Made by a program: the position numbers and the translations under genes
Notes under the pieces: generated by a model
The model's input: only the letters and a program-made list of their open reading frames with translations
Databases searched by the model: none
Told to the model about the DNA's origin: nothing
From: Planctomycetota bacterium
GTDB taxonomy: Bacteria; Planctomycetota; B15-G4
Reading direction: 5' to 3'
NCBI GenBank assembly: GCA_029245865.1
Contig: JAQWOM010000008.1
Coordinates: 1-62,190 of the forward strand
DNA: 62,190 nucleotides
Shown here: piece by piece, positions 26,346-35,889 of the stretch
How the letters are laid out: the number at the start of each line of letters is the position of its first letter
How positions within the stretch are numbered: position 1 is the stretch's first letter

Positions 26346-29300
26346 AACCTGACACCCGCCGCCCGCCTGGCCGTTCCCCTCACCTTCGCGGTGAGCGAGG
26401 CATTGCGTTGGTCACGGTGGTCGTGGTTCTTGTGGCGTTGACGTTGATCGCGACTCCCTTCGCCCTTTCGATGCGAAATCTGGAAGCAGGATCGCTGTTG
26501 AATCGACGTCGGGGAGCAAGTCTTGCGGCTGCCGAACAGGCCGTGGCCGCCGCACGCCTGCATCTCGAAGGCCTTCATCCTGCCCGGGATTTCTCGACTC
26601 CGCATGTGGACACCCTGGAAGAACTCTCGGGTGAGGCAATCGCCAACCACTATCCGGAACTGCTCCCACGAGATCCGAAGGGTTCAATCCGTTCGGTGCA
26701 TGTTGTTGATGAGAGCGGGAAAGTGAACCTGGGCACTGCTGGCCCTGCCTTGCTCGGAAACCTTTTCGGAGGCCGCTCGTGGCTGACTGCAAGTGCAGAC
26801 GAGTCAGCCAAGGTGCTGGCCCTGGCTTCCACGGAGGGTTTTCCCGACATCGGTTTCGTGTGGCTGGCTGGTGGAGAGCAGGTGGCCTACACCCATCGCA
26901 CGGAAAAGACATTAGAAGACCTACAGCGAGGTGCTGAATCGGCGAACTTGCCGCGATCTCGAGCTCTCACACACACCGCTGGCTCTGCAGTCTTCGATGC
27001 GAGAGTCCTCTTGCTGGTGCAATACGGTTGGCACGCGCGGCAGGGGACATGGGCACCGTTCTCGCGAGTCGATGGGGTGCGTGATCTGGCGCGCTTCACC
27101 GAGTTGACCTACGACGCAGACACCTTGGACCGCGTGCGCCCGTATCTCACCGTGGCGGGTGCGCCGATCAGTTGGGGACGATCGGAACGTGTCCTCGATG
27201 TCAGGCAAGGGCGCACCGGGCGCACGGAACTCGTGGTGAAAGACGGCCGCCGCATGGGCCCCGGTACGGTGGTCCAACTGTCCGATGAGGATGGCGAGCG
27301 TGATTGGAATCTGGTCGTGTCTGCCATTCGCTGGGGTGATGTATGGCGGCTGAGATTGCTTGAGCCGCTCGGAACTGTGTCTCGCCTCGGCGAGTTGATC
27401 GTGAGCTCTCTGCATCGGCGGCCGGTCAACATTGCGGTGGCCTCTCCAGTTGTGTTGGAGGCGTTGCTTGAGGGGCTCGGTCGGCAGCCCGTGGTGGACG
27501 TGATCACCGAACTGGAAGCCGTGCAATTGGCCGTGCTGCTCTCGACCGAAGGCGTGTCTCCAGCCGAGGAGAGTCTTCAGCAAGCCGCCGAAGAGTTTAT
27601 CGAGAGCGGAGCCTTTAGTGCAGAAGACTTGTCCACGGCGACGGCCTGGTTGATGGCCAATGCGTATCGGCCGGGGCGTGATACGGCCGAGGAAATTGCA
27701 GCGCAATTGGTTGGGCTGGAATCTGTGGCTGGTGGTGCAACGGGGCGCATCGGAAAGCGCACAGCGGAGGCTGTTGTGCAAAAAATGGTCGCTAGGCGAC
27801 CGTCGTCTCATGAGGAGCTTGCGGATCTTCTGGCGCTGGCCGTGCAAGAAGGCAGCCTGGACCCCGATCAGCGCACCAACATTCTTCGCAATGCAATCGA
27901 TCCGGGGGATGCACGCCTGGTGGGAGGGACGGCCCCCTTCACCTATGACAGCGCCGGTTATTTCACGATCACCGCCGCTGCCAGTGAGAACATGCCCAAT
28001 GGGCGAGAGCGCAGCCGTGCTCACGTGCGTGAACTGGTGTCGGTCTCCCCTCCGGGAGACACCGGCCGCTTGTTTGCGAGCCAGGAAGACTTCGAGAGGA
28101 GCATGGAACTCGGAGATGGCTGGGCGACCAGGCCGCGATTGATGGCCTCCGGGTCAGGCCTCTCCTCAACTCCAGAGGCCGAGCGGCCGGCCAACCGAGA
28201 CGACGTGCTGCCTTCCGAAGATGTTGCTCCTCTCCTTGCGGACGCAGGCTCAGCGGAGATCCTGCCCCATCGAGTGGGGACGTTGAGTGCAGGTCGCCCC
28301 GGGCCCTCGAAGGATGAAGACACTTCGCTGGTCACCCTGGCCACGGTGCGGACGAGTTTGCCCGGGACCGTGCACTTTGACGAAGGAGTGCACGGACTGA
28401 CGGGCGACACACCGGACGGCTTTCCGCTCGACCAGAGTCCTGTACGCCTGCCTATTCGAGCCGTTCATCCGGAGCTTCTCGGGACGCAGAGCGGGCTGAT
28501 CCAGCCGTTTTTCGTGGAGTTCTGGTTCCAGGTGGACGACCCCGAGATCGAGACCGTGCTCTTCGACACGGGGGTCGATGCGCTGGAGAACCGGGTCGAC
28601 ATCATGCTGGCCGATGGTGAACTGAGTTTGCGCGTGAGCGACGGTGGCATCACAGACTTTGACGCCTCGATGCCAGACGGGCGGCGGCCACCGGCGGGTG
28701 AGATCCGCTACGGATTTGACGATGGCTTGGAGTTGCGAGCGGGTGTGCCTTATCACGTAGCCGCTCTTATCAGTGGTGCACACGACAGCCGCCTCGCCCT
28801 TTTTGTCGATGGTGTGCCCCGAGGTCGCCGTGTGTTCACAACCTGGTTGACCGACGATGTCGATCTGGTGGGGGCGCTGGAGTTGGCGTCTGCTTCGACA
28901 TCGCGTTCTGATCGATTCCCGGTGGAGTCCACGGCCGGTTTCCCGGATCGAGGCGTGTTGCGTGTCGGCTGGGAGGTCGTGGAATACACGGACAAAACAG
29001 AAGACGCCTTCATTCTGCGACCTGATTCGGGGCGTGATCCGTTCGGTGGTCGGTCGCGCCGCTCGACGGCCGGGGGCGACCATGAGGCGGGCGAGACAGT
29101 TGAACTGATGGGCTACAGCCGAGCTGTTGGCGCGCCAGTGGTTCCGCTGGGCAATGGCAACCTCGCGGGGCGGCTTGCCGAGTGGTCTGTTGCTGAACTG
29201 GATCCCGATGCTCTGACAGATCTTCTTGCGGTGGATGTTCTGGTCACGTCGAGTTCGGGCGGGTCGACTCTGCCACTCGAGGTCAATCTGGGAACAGGGT

Positions 29301-31642
29301 TGCTCTACGATGCAACGTCTATCCCCGTGCGCGCTCTGGACGGCGCCTCGCTAGACGGAACTTTTCAGGAAAGTGGCGGCTACGCCTTGTTGTTCTGTGA
29401 TTACGGTTCCAACGAACTCACGGGGCAGACCTATCCAGTTCCTGGTGTCCTGGGGAGCCCTTCGATTCCCACCCGACACCTCGACCAGGGCAATGGAGGC
29501 CTTGGCTCCTGGATCGGTGGAGCCGAAGTGGTGCGGTACGAGTCTTTTGATGGCAGCACGCTTCAGGGTTGTGCTCGCGCCGCCGAGGGAATTCCTGAGG
29601 CCGTTCCCAGCAGCCTCGCGTCTCCGCTTGCTGGTGAGAGCAGTCAGGCATGGGTGAGCGGCACGGACCAGAACTGGGAGGCGGATCGTGGCTTTGTCAC
29701 GACCTTTGATGTTTCGTTGCGCGGGACGATTCAGAACTTGCCAGAGCAAGCGCGTGTGCTGGTTATCCCGCTGTCGATCGGGGTCGATGGAGGGGGACTC
29801 AACGAAGCTTACAGCCCGTTCCCTGGCGAGCAGCAGGAGGGGCGCTCCCCGTTGATTCAGATTGGCGTCGACTTTCCAGAAGGTGGTGGGGGAACAGAGT
29901 GGGTTCGATGGACCACGCCGACCGCTGATTGCCTCGTGCGTGACGACAAACTCTCCATCGAGAACATGTTGGACAGTTTGGCTGGCAGCAGCACTTGGGT
30001 CATGGACACGCCCCTGGACGAGGGGGTTGTGGAGGGCCTGAACGACCTGTTGCGGTTTCGCGGGCAGGGCGGCACCGAGGACGTTTCGCACGAAGTCAGT
30101 GAAACCGTGCTGCCAGTGCATGTTCTTGGTGGCTGGGGCGTTCAGCAGTTTGATCCCCTGCTAGGGATCCCCGGACGGCACGATGCGACGACGCTGATCG
30201 GCGATGACGGTGAACGCGAATGGCATGTGATCAATCATGCCGTGACCAACGATGTGGAATGGGGCGGGTCGGTGGCGCTGGTTGGTTTTCGAGATCCCGT
30301 TGTTGGTGATTTCGGCCAGACAGCTCCGCCGCAGGGCCAAGATCTTGAGGACCCCAGTGTTGTGAGCGACCGAGATCTGAAGTCGTCGATGATGCCTGGC
30401 GGGGTCGGGGCGCGGTTGCTTGACGAGTCGGGGCTTTCCTCACAGGAATCTTTGGCAGATGAAGTGCGGCATCTCAACATCGACAGTCGCCGAGTGACTC
30501 GACTGGTGAAGGCGCCTTCCGGAGAAATGCCCGACGCTTTTCTCGAGGTGATGCACCTGGGCGAGCGCTCCTTCGATCAAGGAGGGCAGCCCACGGCGGG
30601 TGTGATCGTGGATGAACTGCGCATCCAGCCACTCGGCGGAGCCAGCGCGCTTGTGCCCCCTGTGGCTCGCTACCGCCTCGAGGAAGACTTGACCCTCGAA
30701 GAGGAGAGCTCAGCCGTTCTTTCCGTCGACAACCTGTTGTATCCACACGCCCAAATTCGCGATCAGCGTTTGGGTGCCGAAAAACTCGAAGTCTTGTCCG
30801 AGTTGTCGCAGGCCGGCGGCTTGCTGCTGGTAGAAGAAGAGATTGTTGGCTATGCGGGGCTCGATCCCGTGGACAGCGGCGCGGTGTTCTTGACGGGACG
30901 CGGTTTGTTCGGCACTCGGCGAGCAAAACATACCGAGGGCGCTCCGGTGACGGCGCTGGAGTTCTGGCCTACCTCTCCTCTCGTAGAGCCCATGGGCGAG
31001 AGTGATGCGCGAGTGCCCGTGGCGGACCCCTCGGCGTTTCCCGAAGGGGGCGGTTTGCTGTGGATCGATGAGGAACTGATCGCCTACGACAGCGTGACGG
31101 AAGAAGGCTTGGTGATGCCCGCACGCATGGGGCGCGGCCAGGTCGGTTTGCTACGAGGTCGTTTCGGAACCTCTGCTGAATCGCATGCCATTGGAGCTGT
31201 CGTGCGCTGGATGCCGGCGCGAGTTCATGATCGCGCGATGTGGGGCGAGGAGGCGCCAGAAGCAGAAGCGTTGCATCTTCCTGTTCATGCGGCGGGAGCC
31301 TTTTTCACATACGTCGTCGTGGAGGCACAGTTGCCTGACGAACGCGTGGCTCTGGATGGACTTGTGGCAATCGACGGGCTTGCGACGCGTCACGATGATC
31401 CTGAGCGTTCGCCAGATTTATTTCGCCTGTCCGATGGGAACTCTGTTTCCGGACAGATGCGGTTGCCTGTTGGCAGGCAAGGCGACACTCTCGATCTTTG
31501 GTTGATGCCTCTTTGGCTACCGGGAGCTTTTGATAACCGCGACTTTGCGAGCAGCGCTTGGAAGCTCGGGCCATGGGTTGACACCGTGCTGGTGAAACAC
31601 ATCCAGCCAAGCCGCGTCCTCGAATACGAGGAATGGCGATGA
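26342..31642 (+). CDS. Giant GspK-type minor pseudopilin (1766 residues) with LamG-like domain and repeated modules
   Basis: Prepilin-like signal G20/I21-ALVTVVVVLVALTLI; +5 is Thr, not Glu, as is typical for GspK tip subunits. GspK core elements include VVDESGKVNLGTAGPALL (~residue 120) and RPVNIAVASPVVLEALLEGL (~360). Around residues 722-840 there is a LamG-like domain (FFVEFWFQVDDPE, LALFVDGVPRGRR). A recurring module of the form GxxxIGxExVxY...RGxxGT...H..G..V is seen at ~166-221, 859-945, 1055-1085, 1479-1545 and 1556-1634. Usual GspK is ~300-350 residues. Both ends show 4-bp overlaps with neighbours (GTGA, ATGA). It probably forms a large pseudopilus tip with adhesive or cargo-binding function. 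Confidence 0.82.
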   Translation: MKPDTRRPPGRSPHLRGERGIALVTVVVVLVALTLIATPFALSMRNLEAGSLLNRRRGASLAAAEQAVAAARLHLEGLHPARDFSTPHVDTLEELSGEAIANHYPELLPRDPKGSIRSVHVVDESGKVNLGTAGPALLGNLFGGRSWLTASADESAKVLALASTEGFPDIGFVWLAGGEQVAYTHRTEKTLEDLQRGAESANLPRSRALTHTAGSAVFDARVLLLVQYGWHARQGTWAPFSRVDGVRDLARFTELTYDADTLDRVRPYLTVAGAPISWGRSERVLDVRQGRTGRTELVVKDGRRMGPGTVVQLSDEDGERDWNLVVSAIRWGDVWRLRLLEPLGTVSRLGELIVSSLHRRPVNIAVASPVVLEALLEGLGRQPVVDVITELEAVQLAVLLSTEGVSPAEESLQQAAEEFIESGAFSAEDLSTATAWLMANAYRPGRDTAEEIAAQLVGLESVAGGATGRIGKRTAEAVVQKMVARRPSSHEELADLLALAVQEGSLDPDQRTNILRNAIDPGDARLVGGTAPFTYDSAGYFTITAAASENMPNGRERSRAHVRELVSVSPPGDTGRLFASQEDFERSMELGDGWATRPRLMASGSGLSSTPEAERPANRDDVLPSEDVAPLLADAGSAEILPHRVGTLSAGRPGPSKDEDTSLVTLATVRTSLPGTVHFDEGVHGLTGDTPDGFPLDQSPVRLPIRAVHPELLGTQSGLIQPFFVEFWFQVDDPEIETVLFDTGVDALENRVDIMLADGELSLRVSDGGITDFDASMPDGRRPPAGEIRYGFDDGLELRAGVPYHVAALISGAHDSRLALFVDGVPRGRRVFTTWLTDDVDLVGALELASASTSRSDRFPVESTAGFPDRGVLRVGWEVVEYTDKTEDAFILRPDSGRDPFGGRSRRSTAGGDHEAGETVELMGYSRAVGAPVVPLGNGNLAGRLAEWSVAELDPDALTDLLAVDVLVTSSSGGSTLPLEVNLGTGLLYDATSIPVRALDGASLDGTFQESGGYALLFCDYGSNELTGQTYPVPGVLGSPSIPTRHLDQGNGGLGSWIGGAEVVRYESFDGSTLQGCARAAEGIPEAVPSSLASPLAGESSQAWVSGTDQNWEADRGFVTTFDVSLRGTIQNLPEQARVLVIPLSIGVDGGGLNEAYSPFPGEQQEGRSPLIQIGVDFPEGGGGTEWVRWTTPTADCLVRDDKLSIENMLDSLAGSSTWVMDTPLDEGVVEGLNDLLRFRGQGGTEDVSHEVSETVLPVHVLGGWGVQQFDPLLGIPGRHDATTLIGDDGEREWHVINHAVTNDVEWGGSVALVGFRDPVVGDFGQTAPPQGQDLEDPSVVSDRDLKSSMMPGGVGARLLDESGLSSQESLADEVRHLNIDSRRVTRLVKAPSGEMPDAFLEVMHLGERSFDQGGQPTAGVIVDELRIQPLGGASALVPPVARYRLEEDLTLEEESSAVLSVDNLLYPHAQIRDQRLGAEKLEVLSELSQAGGLLLVEEEIVGYAGLDPVDSGAVFLTGRGLFGTRRAKHTEGAPVTALEFWPTSPLVEPMGESDARVPVADPSAFPEGGGLLWIDEELIAYDSVTEEGLVMPARMGRGQVGLLRGRFGTSAESHAIGAVVRWMPARVHDRAMWGEEAPEAEALHLPVHAAGAFFTYVVVEAQLPDERVALDGLVAIDGLATRHDDPERSPDLFRLSDGNSVSGQMRLPVGRQGDTLDLWLMPLWLPGAFDNRDFASSAWKLGPWVDTVLVKHIQPSRVLEYEEWR

Positions 31643-32811
31643 AGAGGGCCTGGAGAAGTTTTCGGACGCGGCGGCCGCAGACCTCGCAGCGGGTCGAAGG
31701 TTGGCAAGGTCAGATCGGTTTCACCCTGGTTGAGGTGTTGGCCGCCACGGCCCTGTTTGCCGTACTCGGGTTCATGCTGTTTCAACTCGTGCGAGGTGCC
31801 ATGGACGTGCAAGGCCGTGGCGAACGGGTGGCCGACCTCCAAGAGCGCGCTGACGCTGTGTTGGAGTTGCTTGCGGAAGACCTGCGCCACAGCTGGTGCG
31901 GCCTCGGCGGCGCTTACGAGCAGGACGCTCGCTTTCTGTGCTCGCTTCGTCCGGCCATCCTGAGTCCAGAGGGTGGCGAGCAGTGGACGACACTTCTGCG
32001 CTTCACGCGCCTTCTTCATGAAGCGCGCTCCCTGGCCTGGTTGCGAGGCGCCGGGGATATGCCAGGGGCTCAGGGCGTTGCCAGTCTGGCGGGAATCGAA
32101 GATCCGCGCACCTTGCAGCCCACGGGCGGTCTCGCCGAAACGCTCTACACCACGGCCTTGCTACCAGGCGAAACGTTGCCAAGCCTTGTGCGCCGCGTTC
32201 GAACACCTCTCGGAGGTCCGGGCTCTCTGCTGAGTCCACAACTCGCCATGCAAGAGGACCGCTTGCTCGAGAACTTCTTACGGCTTGCCGAAGGAGTGCT
32301 CTACTTTGAACTGGCAGGTTGGACTCCAGGCACCACGATGTGGGATGCGCTCGACTCCGACGATCGCGCTGCGTCGGTTGTGTGGGATTCCACACGCGCT
32401 CTCGTGCCTCCGGGCGATGAGGCCTTTCCCTACGGGAGGCACGCAGACTCTCTGCTCGATGGGCGGGACGATCTTTTTCCGCCGCTTGTGCGCATCACCC
32501 TGGTACTGGACCCCTTTCAGGGGCGGGGCGCAGGGGCTCCCGGGCGCCTCGCCTCCGCTGTCTCGGCAGACGCGGCTCAGATCGAACTTCGATCGACGAC
32601 CTGGAGAGGCGACGATCAGGCGCCGGACATGCTCTGGATCGAAGGTGAGTGGATGAAGGTGCGGTCGCGCGAGGGGCGTACTTACAGCGTGCTGCGTGGC
32701 ATGCGAGGGACGCAGCCCCAGCCGCACGCTGTCGGAGAAGTGGTTCGAGTGGGGGAAGCCTTCACGCGGGTTGTGCGATTGCCCGTCTCCCGAGAGGATT
32801 TCGATTCATGA
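31639..32811 (+). CDS. GspJ-type minor pseudopilin with C-terminal repeat module
   Basis: 390 residues from ATG 31639, which overlaps the preceding stop; ATG 31633 is in frame two codons earlier. Prepilin signal G27/F28-TLVEVLAATALFAVLG with Glu at +5. The GspJ-like part has RADAVLELLAEDLRHSW. Near the C-terminus (~310-374) it carries the module also found in the giant neighbour: MLWIEGEWMKVR, then VLRGMRGTQPQPHAVGEVV. Typical GspJ is ~200 residues. Likely partner of the GspK- and GspI-like proteins in the tip complex. Confidence 0.82.
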   Translation: MKRAWRSFRTRRPQTSQRVEGWQGQIGFTLVEVLAATALFAVLGFMLFQLVRGAMDVQGRGERVADLQERADAVLELLAEDLRHSWCGLGGAYEQDARFLCSLRPAILSPEGGEQWTTLLRFTRLLHEARSLAWLRGAGDMPGAQGVASLAGIEDPRTLQPTGGLAETLYTTALLPGETLPSLVRRVRTPLGGPGSLLSPQLAMQEDRLLENFLRLAEGVLYFELAGWTPGTTMWDALDSDDRAASVVWDSTRALVPPGDEAFPYGRHADSLLDGRDDLFPPLVRITLVLDPFQGRGAGAPGRLASAVSADAAQIELRSTTWRGDDQAPDMLWIEGEWMKVRSREGRTYSVLRGMRGTQPQPHAVGEVVRVGEAFTRVVRLPVSREDFDS

Positions 32812-33335
32812 TCTGGCGCCCAAACAGATCGCGCTTGAAGAGGCCTGTTCTGAGTCTTCCGGACGCTGTGCCCAGGGGGCACCGTCAGGATCAGGTCGGT
32901 TTCACGCTGATCGAAATTCTTGTGGCCATGCTCGTTTTCCTCACCGGAGTGGCGGGCATCTACGCCTTGCTCTCGACGGGGCTTTCCATGCAACAGGACA
33001 GCCTTCGGATGTCGCGCGCGGGTCGTCACATGGAGGAGGTCGTGCAACTCCTGCAGCGCCAGGTGTCCGATGGGACTCTCGATGCCGATGTGCCGCTGGG
33101 CAAGCTTTCGGATGGCACCTGCTACCGGGTGAGTCTTCTCGGATCGGAGAGCATGGGAGATGAAGATGCGCGGCTCGTCGAAATTCGAGTGGCAGCTACC
33201 GAGAGAGGGCTGGTGAACGCCGAGCCATACACCCATTTACTGGGGCCTGGGCCTTCCATGGCGCGGGCTATCGAAGAATGGCGAGCGCAGCGCGTGTCCG
33301 AAGCGAGCTCGCGCTCTACACTGGAGGGTCGATGA
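32808..33335 (+). CDS. GspI/PilV-type minor pseudopilin
   Basis: 175 residues from ATG 32808 (ATGA overlap). Prepilin signal G31/F32-TLIEILVAMLVFLTGVAGI with Glu at +5, typical of GspI/PilV. The C-terminal domain is short and includes GTCYRVSLLGSESMG and LVEIRVAATERG. The leader is long and basic. GspI nucleates the pseudopilus tip with J and K. It is translationally coupled on both sides. Confidence 0.85.
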   Translation: MIWRPNRSRLKRPVLSLPDAVPRGHRQDQVGFTLIEILVAMLVFLTGVAGIYALLSTGLSMQQDSLRMSRAGRHMEEVVQLLQRQVSDGTLDADVPLGKLSDGTCYRVSLLGSESMGDEDARLVEIRVAATERGLVNAEPYTHLLGPGPSMARAIEEWRAQRVSEASSRSTLEGR

Positions 33336-34876
33336 ACACTTCGAAGAGACCAGATCGCAGAACCTCTGACCTGACGGCGATCAGGGGGCTCGGGCATGCC
33401 GCCGTGCTCGCATCGCTTCTGGCGCTTGTGTTGTCACCCACGGGTTGGGCCGCTGAGATCGTGAAGCTGCGGGACGGCTCTCGGGTGCACGGCGAGATCA
33501 CGTCTTTTGATGAGTCGACGGGGTTCACCATGAAGCGCGCAGACACCGGCGGTGTACTCACGCTGCGCTGGGATCATTTGCCTGCGACAGAGGTGACGCG
33601 CATCAAGGCATCGCGCGGATTTACAGGCGAGGCACCAAAGCCTTATCTCGTAGATGTTGTTCATCTGGTTCTCAAGAACGGAACGACTGAGTCGGGTATT
33701 GCCGTCGAGAGTTCTTCAGACGACGCTTACAGCTTGCGTCGGCGCAGCGGCACGGACAGCTTTCCAAAGCGCTACGTTCGGTCGATCGAGACGGGGCGGA
33801 TGGATGGTTTGCAGGTGTACAAGCCCGACGAACTCTACCGAGTTATTTCTGCGGAGCACGGTGAACCACAGGACGCTTTGGGTCATCTGAACCTGGCCGT
33901 CGCGTGTGAGGGTGCGGGCCTGTATGAATCGGCGCGTACGCACTACCAGGCGGTCGTTCAGTCAGATCCATCCTTCAAAACAGATCTGGTCACTTCGCGG
34001 CTGCAGCGCATCGGAGTCAAGATCGAAGACGAGGTAGAAACACGCCAGCTTGATGAGATTCGCAATCGACTTTATCGCCGTCAGTATGGCGAGGCCTTGG
34101 AGATGGTCGACGCATTCCGCGAGAAGTACCCAACCTCCCGCCAGCTTGGTGATGCTTCAGACCTCGAAGTTGAAATCCGAGACCGCAAGAAGACCGCACA
34201 TGGGCGCGGCATTATTTCAGACTACTTTTCTCAGCTAGAAAAGCGCGTGCGCACGCTCTCGCGAGACGAGTTGCTCACTCTCGAGGTGGCGCGCGAGTCG
34301 CTCGAAGACCTGCTTCATGAGGCGATCATGGAAGAGATCGCCACTGACTACGAACTGACCGACGAGACCGTCGAGGAGCTCTGGGCCAATCGCAGCGGTG
34401 GGAGTGTGCGGACCTATAGCTACGGAACGGGGACGTTTATCCTGGGGAAGAAGAAGGCCGTGGAATTTGGTCGCTATGACCAGGATGACGAGGAGGATTC
34501 GTTGCTGGGCGCCGGAGAGGCTCCCGACGCGAACGCGGATTTCTCGGATCTCGTGGAGCAGGTCAAGAAACAGCGTGCGGCGAAGGCGGCTCGGCGCCAA
34601 TCCGAGGGCGCCTCGGCTGTGCGTGCGACCGAAGAGGGGCAGACGCCGGAGGACTGGTGGGCAGGACTGGATCCCGATGACCGTTTCAAATGGATGATGG
34701 CTTACTTCGCGGAGTTTGGTGACGCGATGCAGGTCATCGAGGCTCGCGGTCGAGCCTGTCGGATGTGCAGCAGCCTGGGGTACCTCGAGGGAATCAACGA
34801 GGATCGTGAGCCGGTGCGCATAACCTGTACAACTTGCACGGGCCTCAAGTACGAGCGTCTCGTTCGTTACCGTTGA
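33332..34876 (+). CDS. Secreted TPR-like protein with C-terminal double CxxC motif
   Basis: 514 residues from ATG 33332 (ATGA overlap). A signal peptide of ~41 residues ends near GWAAE. Residues ~42-150 are beta-rich (VKLRDGSRVHGEITSFDE, VLKNGTTESGIAVESS). TPR-like helices follow (ALGHLNLAVACEGAGLYESA). The C-terminus has CRMC and CTTC about 20 residues apart, as in DnaJ-type zinc ribbons. The family is unknown to me. A zinc- or disulfide-bearing periplasmic factor in the pseudopilus operon is the best guess. Confidence 0.72.
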   Translation: MNTSKRPDRRTSDLTAIRGLGHAAVLASLLALVLSPTGWAAEIVKLRDGSRVHGEITSFDESTGFTMKRADTGGVLTLRWDHLPATEVTRIKASRGFTGEAPKPYLVDVVHLVLKNGTTESGIAVESSSDDAYSLRRRSGTDSFPKRYVRSIETGRMDGLQVYKPDELYRVISAEHGEPQDALGHLNLAVACEGAGLYESARTHYQAVVQSDPSFKTDLVTSRLQRIGVKIEDEVETRQLDEIRNRLYRRQYGEALEMVDAFREKYPTSRQLGDASDLEVEIRDRKKTAHGRGIISDYFSQLEKRVRTLSRDELLTLEVARESLEDLLHEAIMEEIATDYELTDETVEELWANRSGGSVRTYSYGTGTFILGKKKAVEFGRYDQDDEEDSLLGAGEAPDANADFSDLVEQVKKQRAAKAARRQSEGASAVRATEEGQTPEDWWAGLDPDDRFKWMMAYFAEFGDAMQVIEARGRACRMCSSLGYLEGINEDREPVRITCTTCTGLKYERLVRYR

Positions 34877-34881
34877 TTGAG

Positions 34882-35838
34882 ATGACCATGCCAGCATTCC
34901 TTGCCCGAGTGTTTTGCTTCTTTTTGCTCTTGGCCTGCAGCGTATCGGTGCATGGGCAGGCTTCGAACGATGCCGTGCCTTCGGCCGTGCAGCCGGGGCG
35001 AAGTCCCGCGCAAGAACTTGTCGAGGCGGGCTCGCCCGAAGATTTCATCGTGCGCCGGGTTGGCGAGATCGACATTTACGCGAGCGACGTTTTTCGCATG
35101 CTCGACCTGGCCGTCCCCGAACAAGCAGCCGAAGTGGTTTCCAATATGGTTCTCACGATCATGGTCGAGCAGGAGGCCATGCGAGAACTCATCGATGTCG
35201 CCGAGGGCAAGCTCGAGGCACAAGTGGAAGAAGCCCTGGCGCAGCAGAGCGCCAGCTTTGCCCTCGAAGGACCCTCCGGGCTCGATCTCGAGGGCTACCT
35301 GCTCGAAGTGCACGGCATGACCCCGCCAGCCTATCGAGAGCATGTTCGTCGAGGCGTCCTCTCAGAATTGCTCCTGGCGCGCGTTTCTCGCTTGCAGCAG
35401 ATGCGCGAAACTCGCGACACGCTGCAGATGATCCTGATGGAGGATGAAGCGGTCGCGCTGGAGGTCCGGAGCCTGCTCGACGAGGGCGCCAGTTTTTCGG
35501 TTCTCGCCAAAAAACATTCCCTGCATGGCTCCGCGGAGAACGGCGGGTTGATGCCGGCCATCTCTCTGGAAGTGACCGCCCCCTTGCTCGAAGGGCGTGA
35601 GTCCCTGGAGGAAGGTGAGGTTCTGGGGCCTGCGCCTATCACCTTGCAGGGAAAGGACTACTACCGTTTTTTGAGGCTGGTGGAGCGCAAGGAGGGGGTC
35701 GAGGGAAGCTGGGACGAACTCCGAGATCTCGTCGAGGCCGACCTCCTGGAAAATCCTGTCAGCCCGGATGAAGTCGCGATCTTTGAAGCAAGGATGATTG
35801 CTCGATATCGTGTGTCCCGGCCAGAGCAGTCTCTGTGA
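34882..35838 (+). CDS. Periplasmic SurA/PpiC-type peptidyl-prolyl isomerase
   Basis: 318 residues from ATG 34882, 5 bp after the upstream stop; TTG 34873 would overlap that stop and is possible. The signal is FCFFLLLACSVSVHGQA. A SurA_N-like helical part is followed by a parvulin domain: FSVLAKKHSLHGSAENGGLM matches the conserved parvulin loop. It likely assists folding of exported proteins, perhaps the large pseudopilins encoded upstream. Confidence 0.82.
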   Translation: MTMPAFLARVFCFFLLLACSVSVHGQASNDAVPSAVQPGRSPAQELVEAGSPEDFIVRRVGEIDIYASDVFRMLDLAVPEQAAEVVSNMVLTIMVEQEAMRELIDVAEGKLEAQVEEALAQQSASFALEGPSGLDLEGYLLEVHGMTPPAYREHVRRGVLSELLLARVSRLQQMRETRDTLQMILMEDEAVALEVRSLLDEGASFSVLAKKHSLHGSAENGGLMPAISLEVTAPLLEGRESLEEGEVLGPAPITLQGKDYYRFLRLVERKEGVEGSWDELRDLVEADLLENPVSPDEVAIFEARMIARYRVSRPEQSL

Positions 35839-35889
35839 AGCGTGTGGCCACGACCTTTTGACCCAGATTAAGCCCCAGACCCCGAGACC

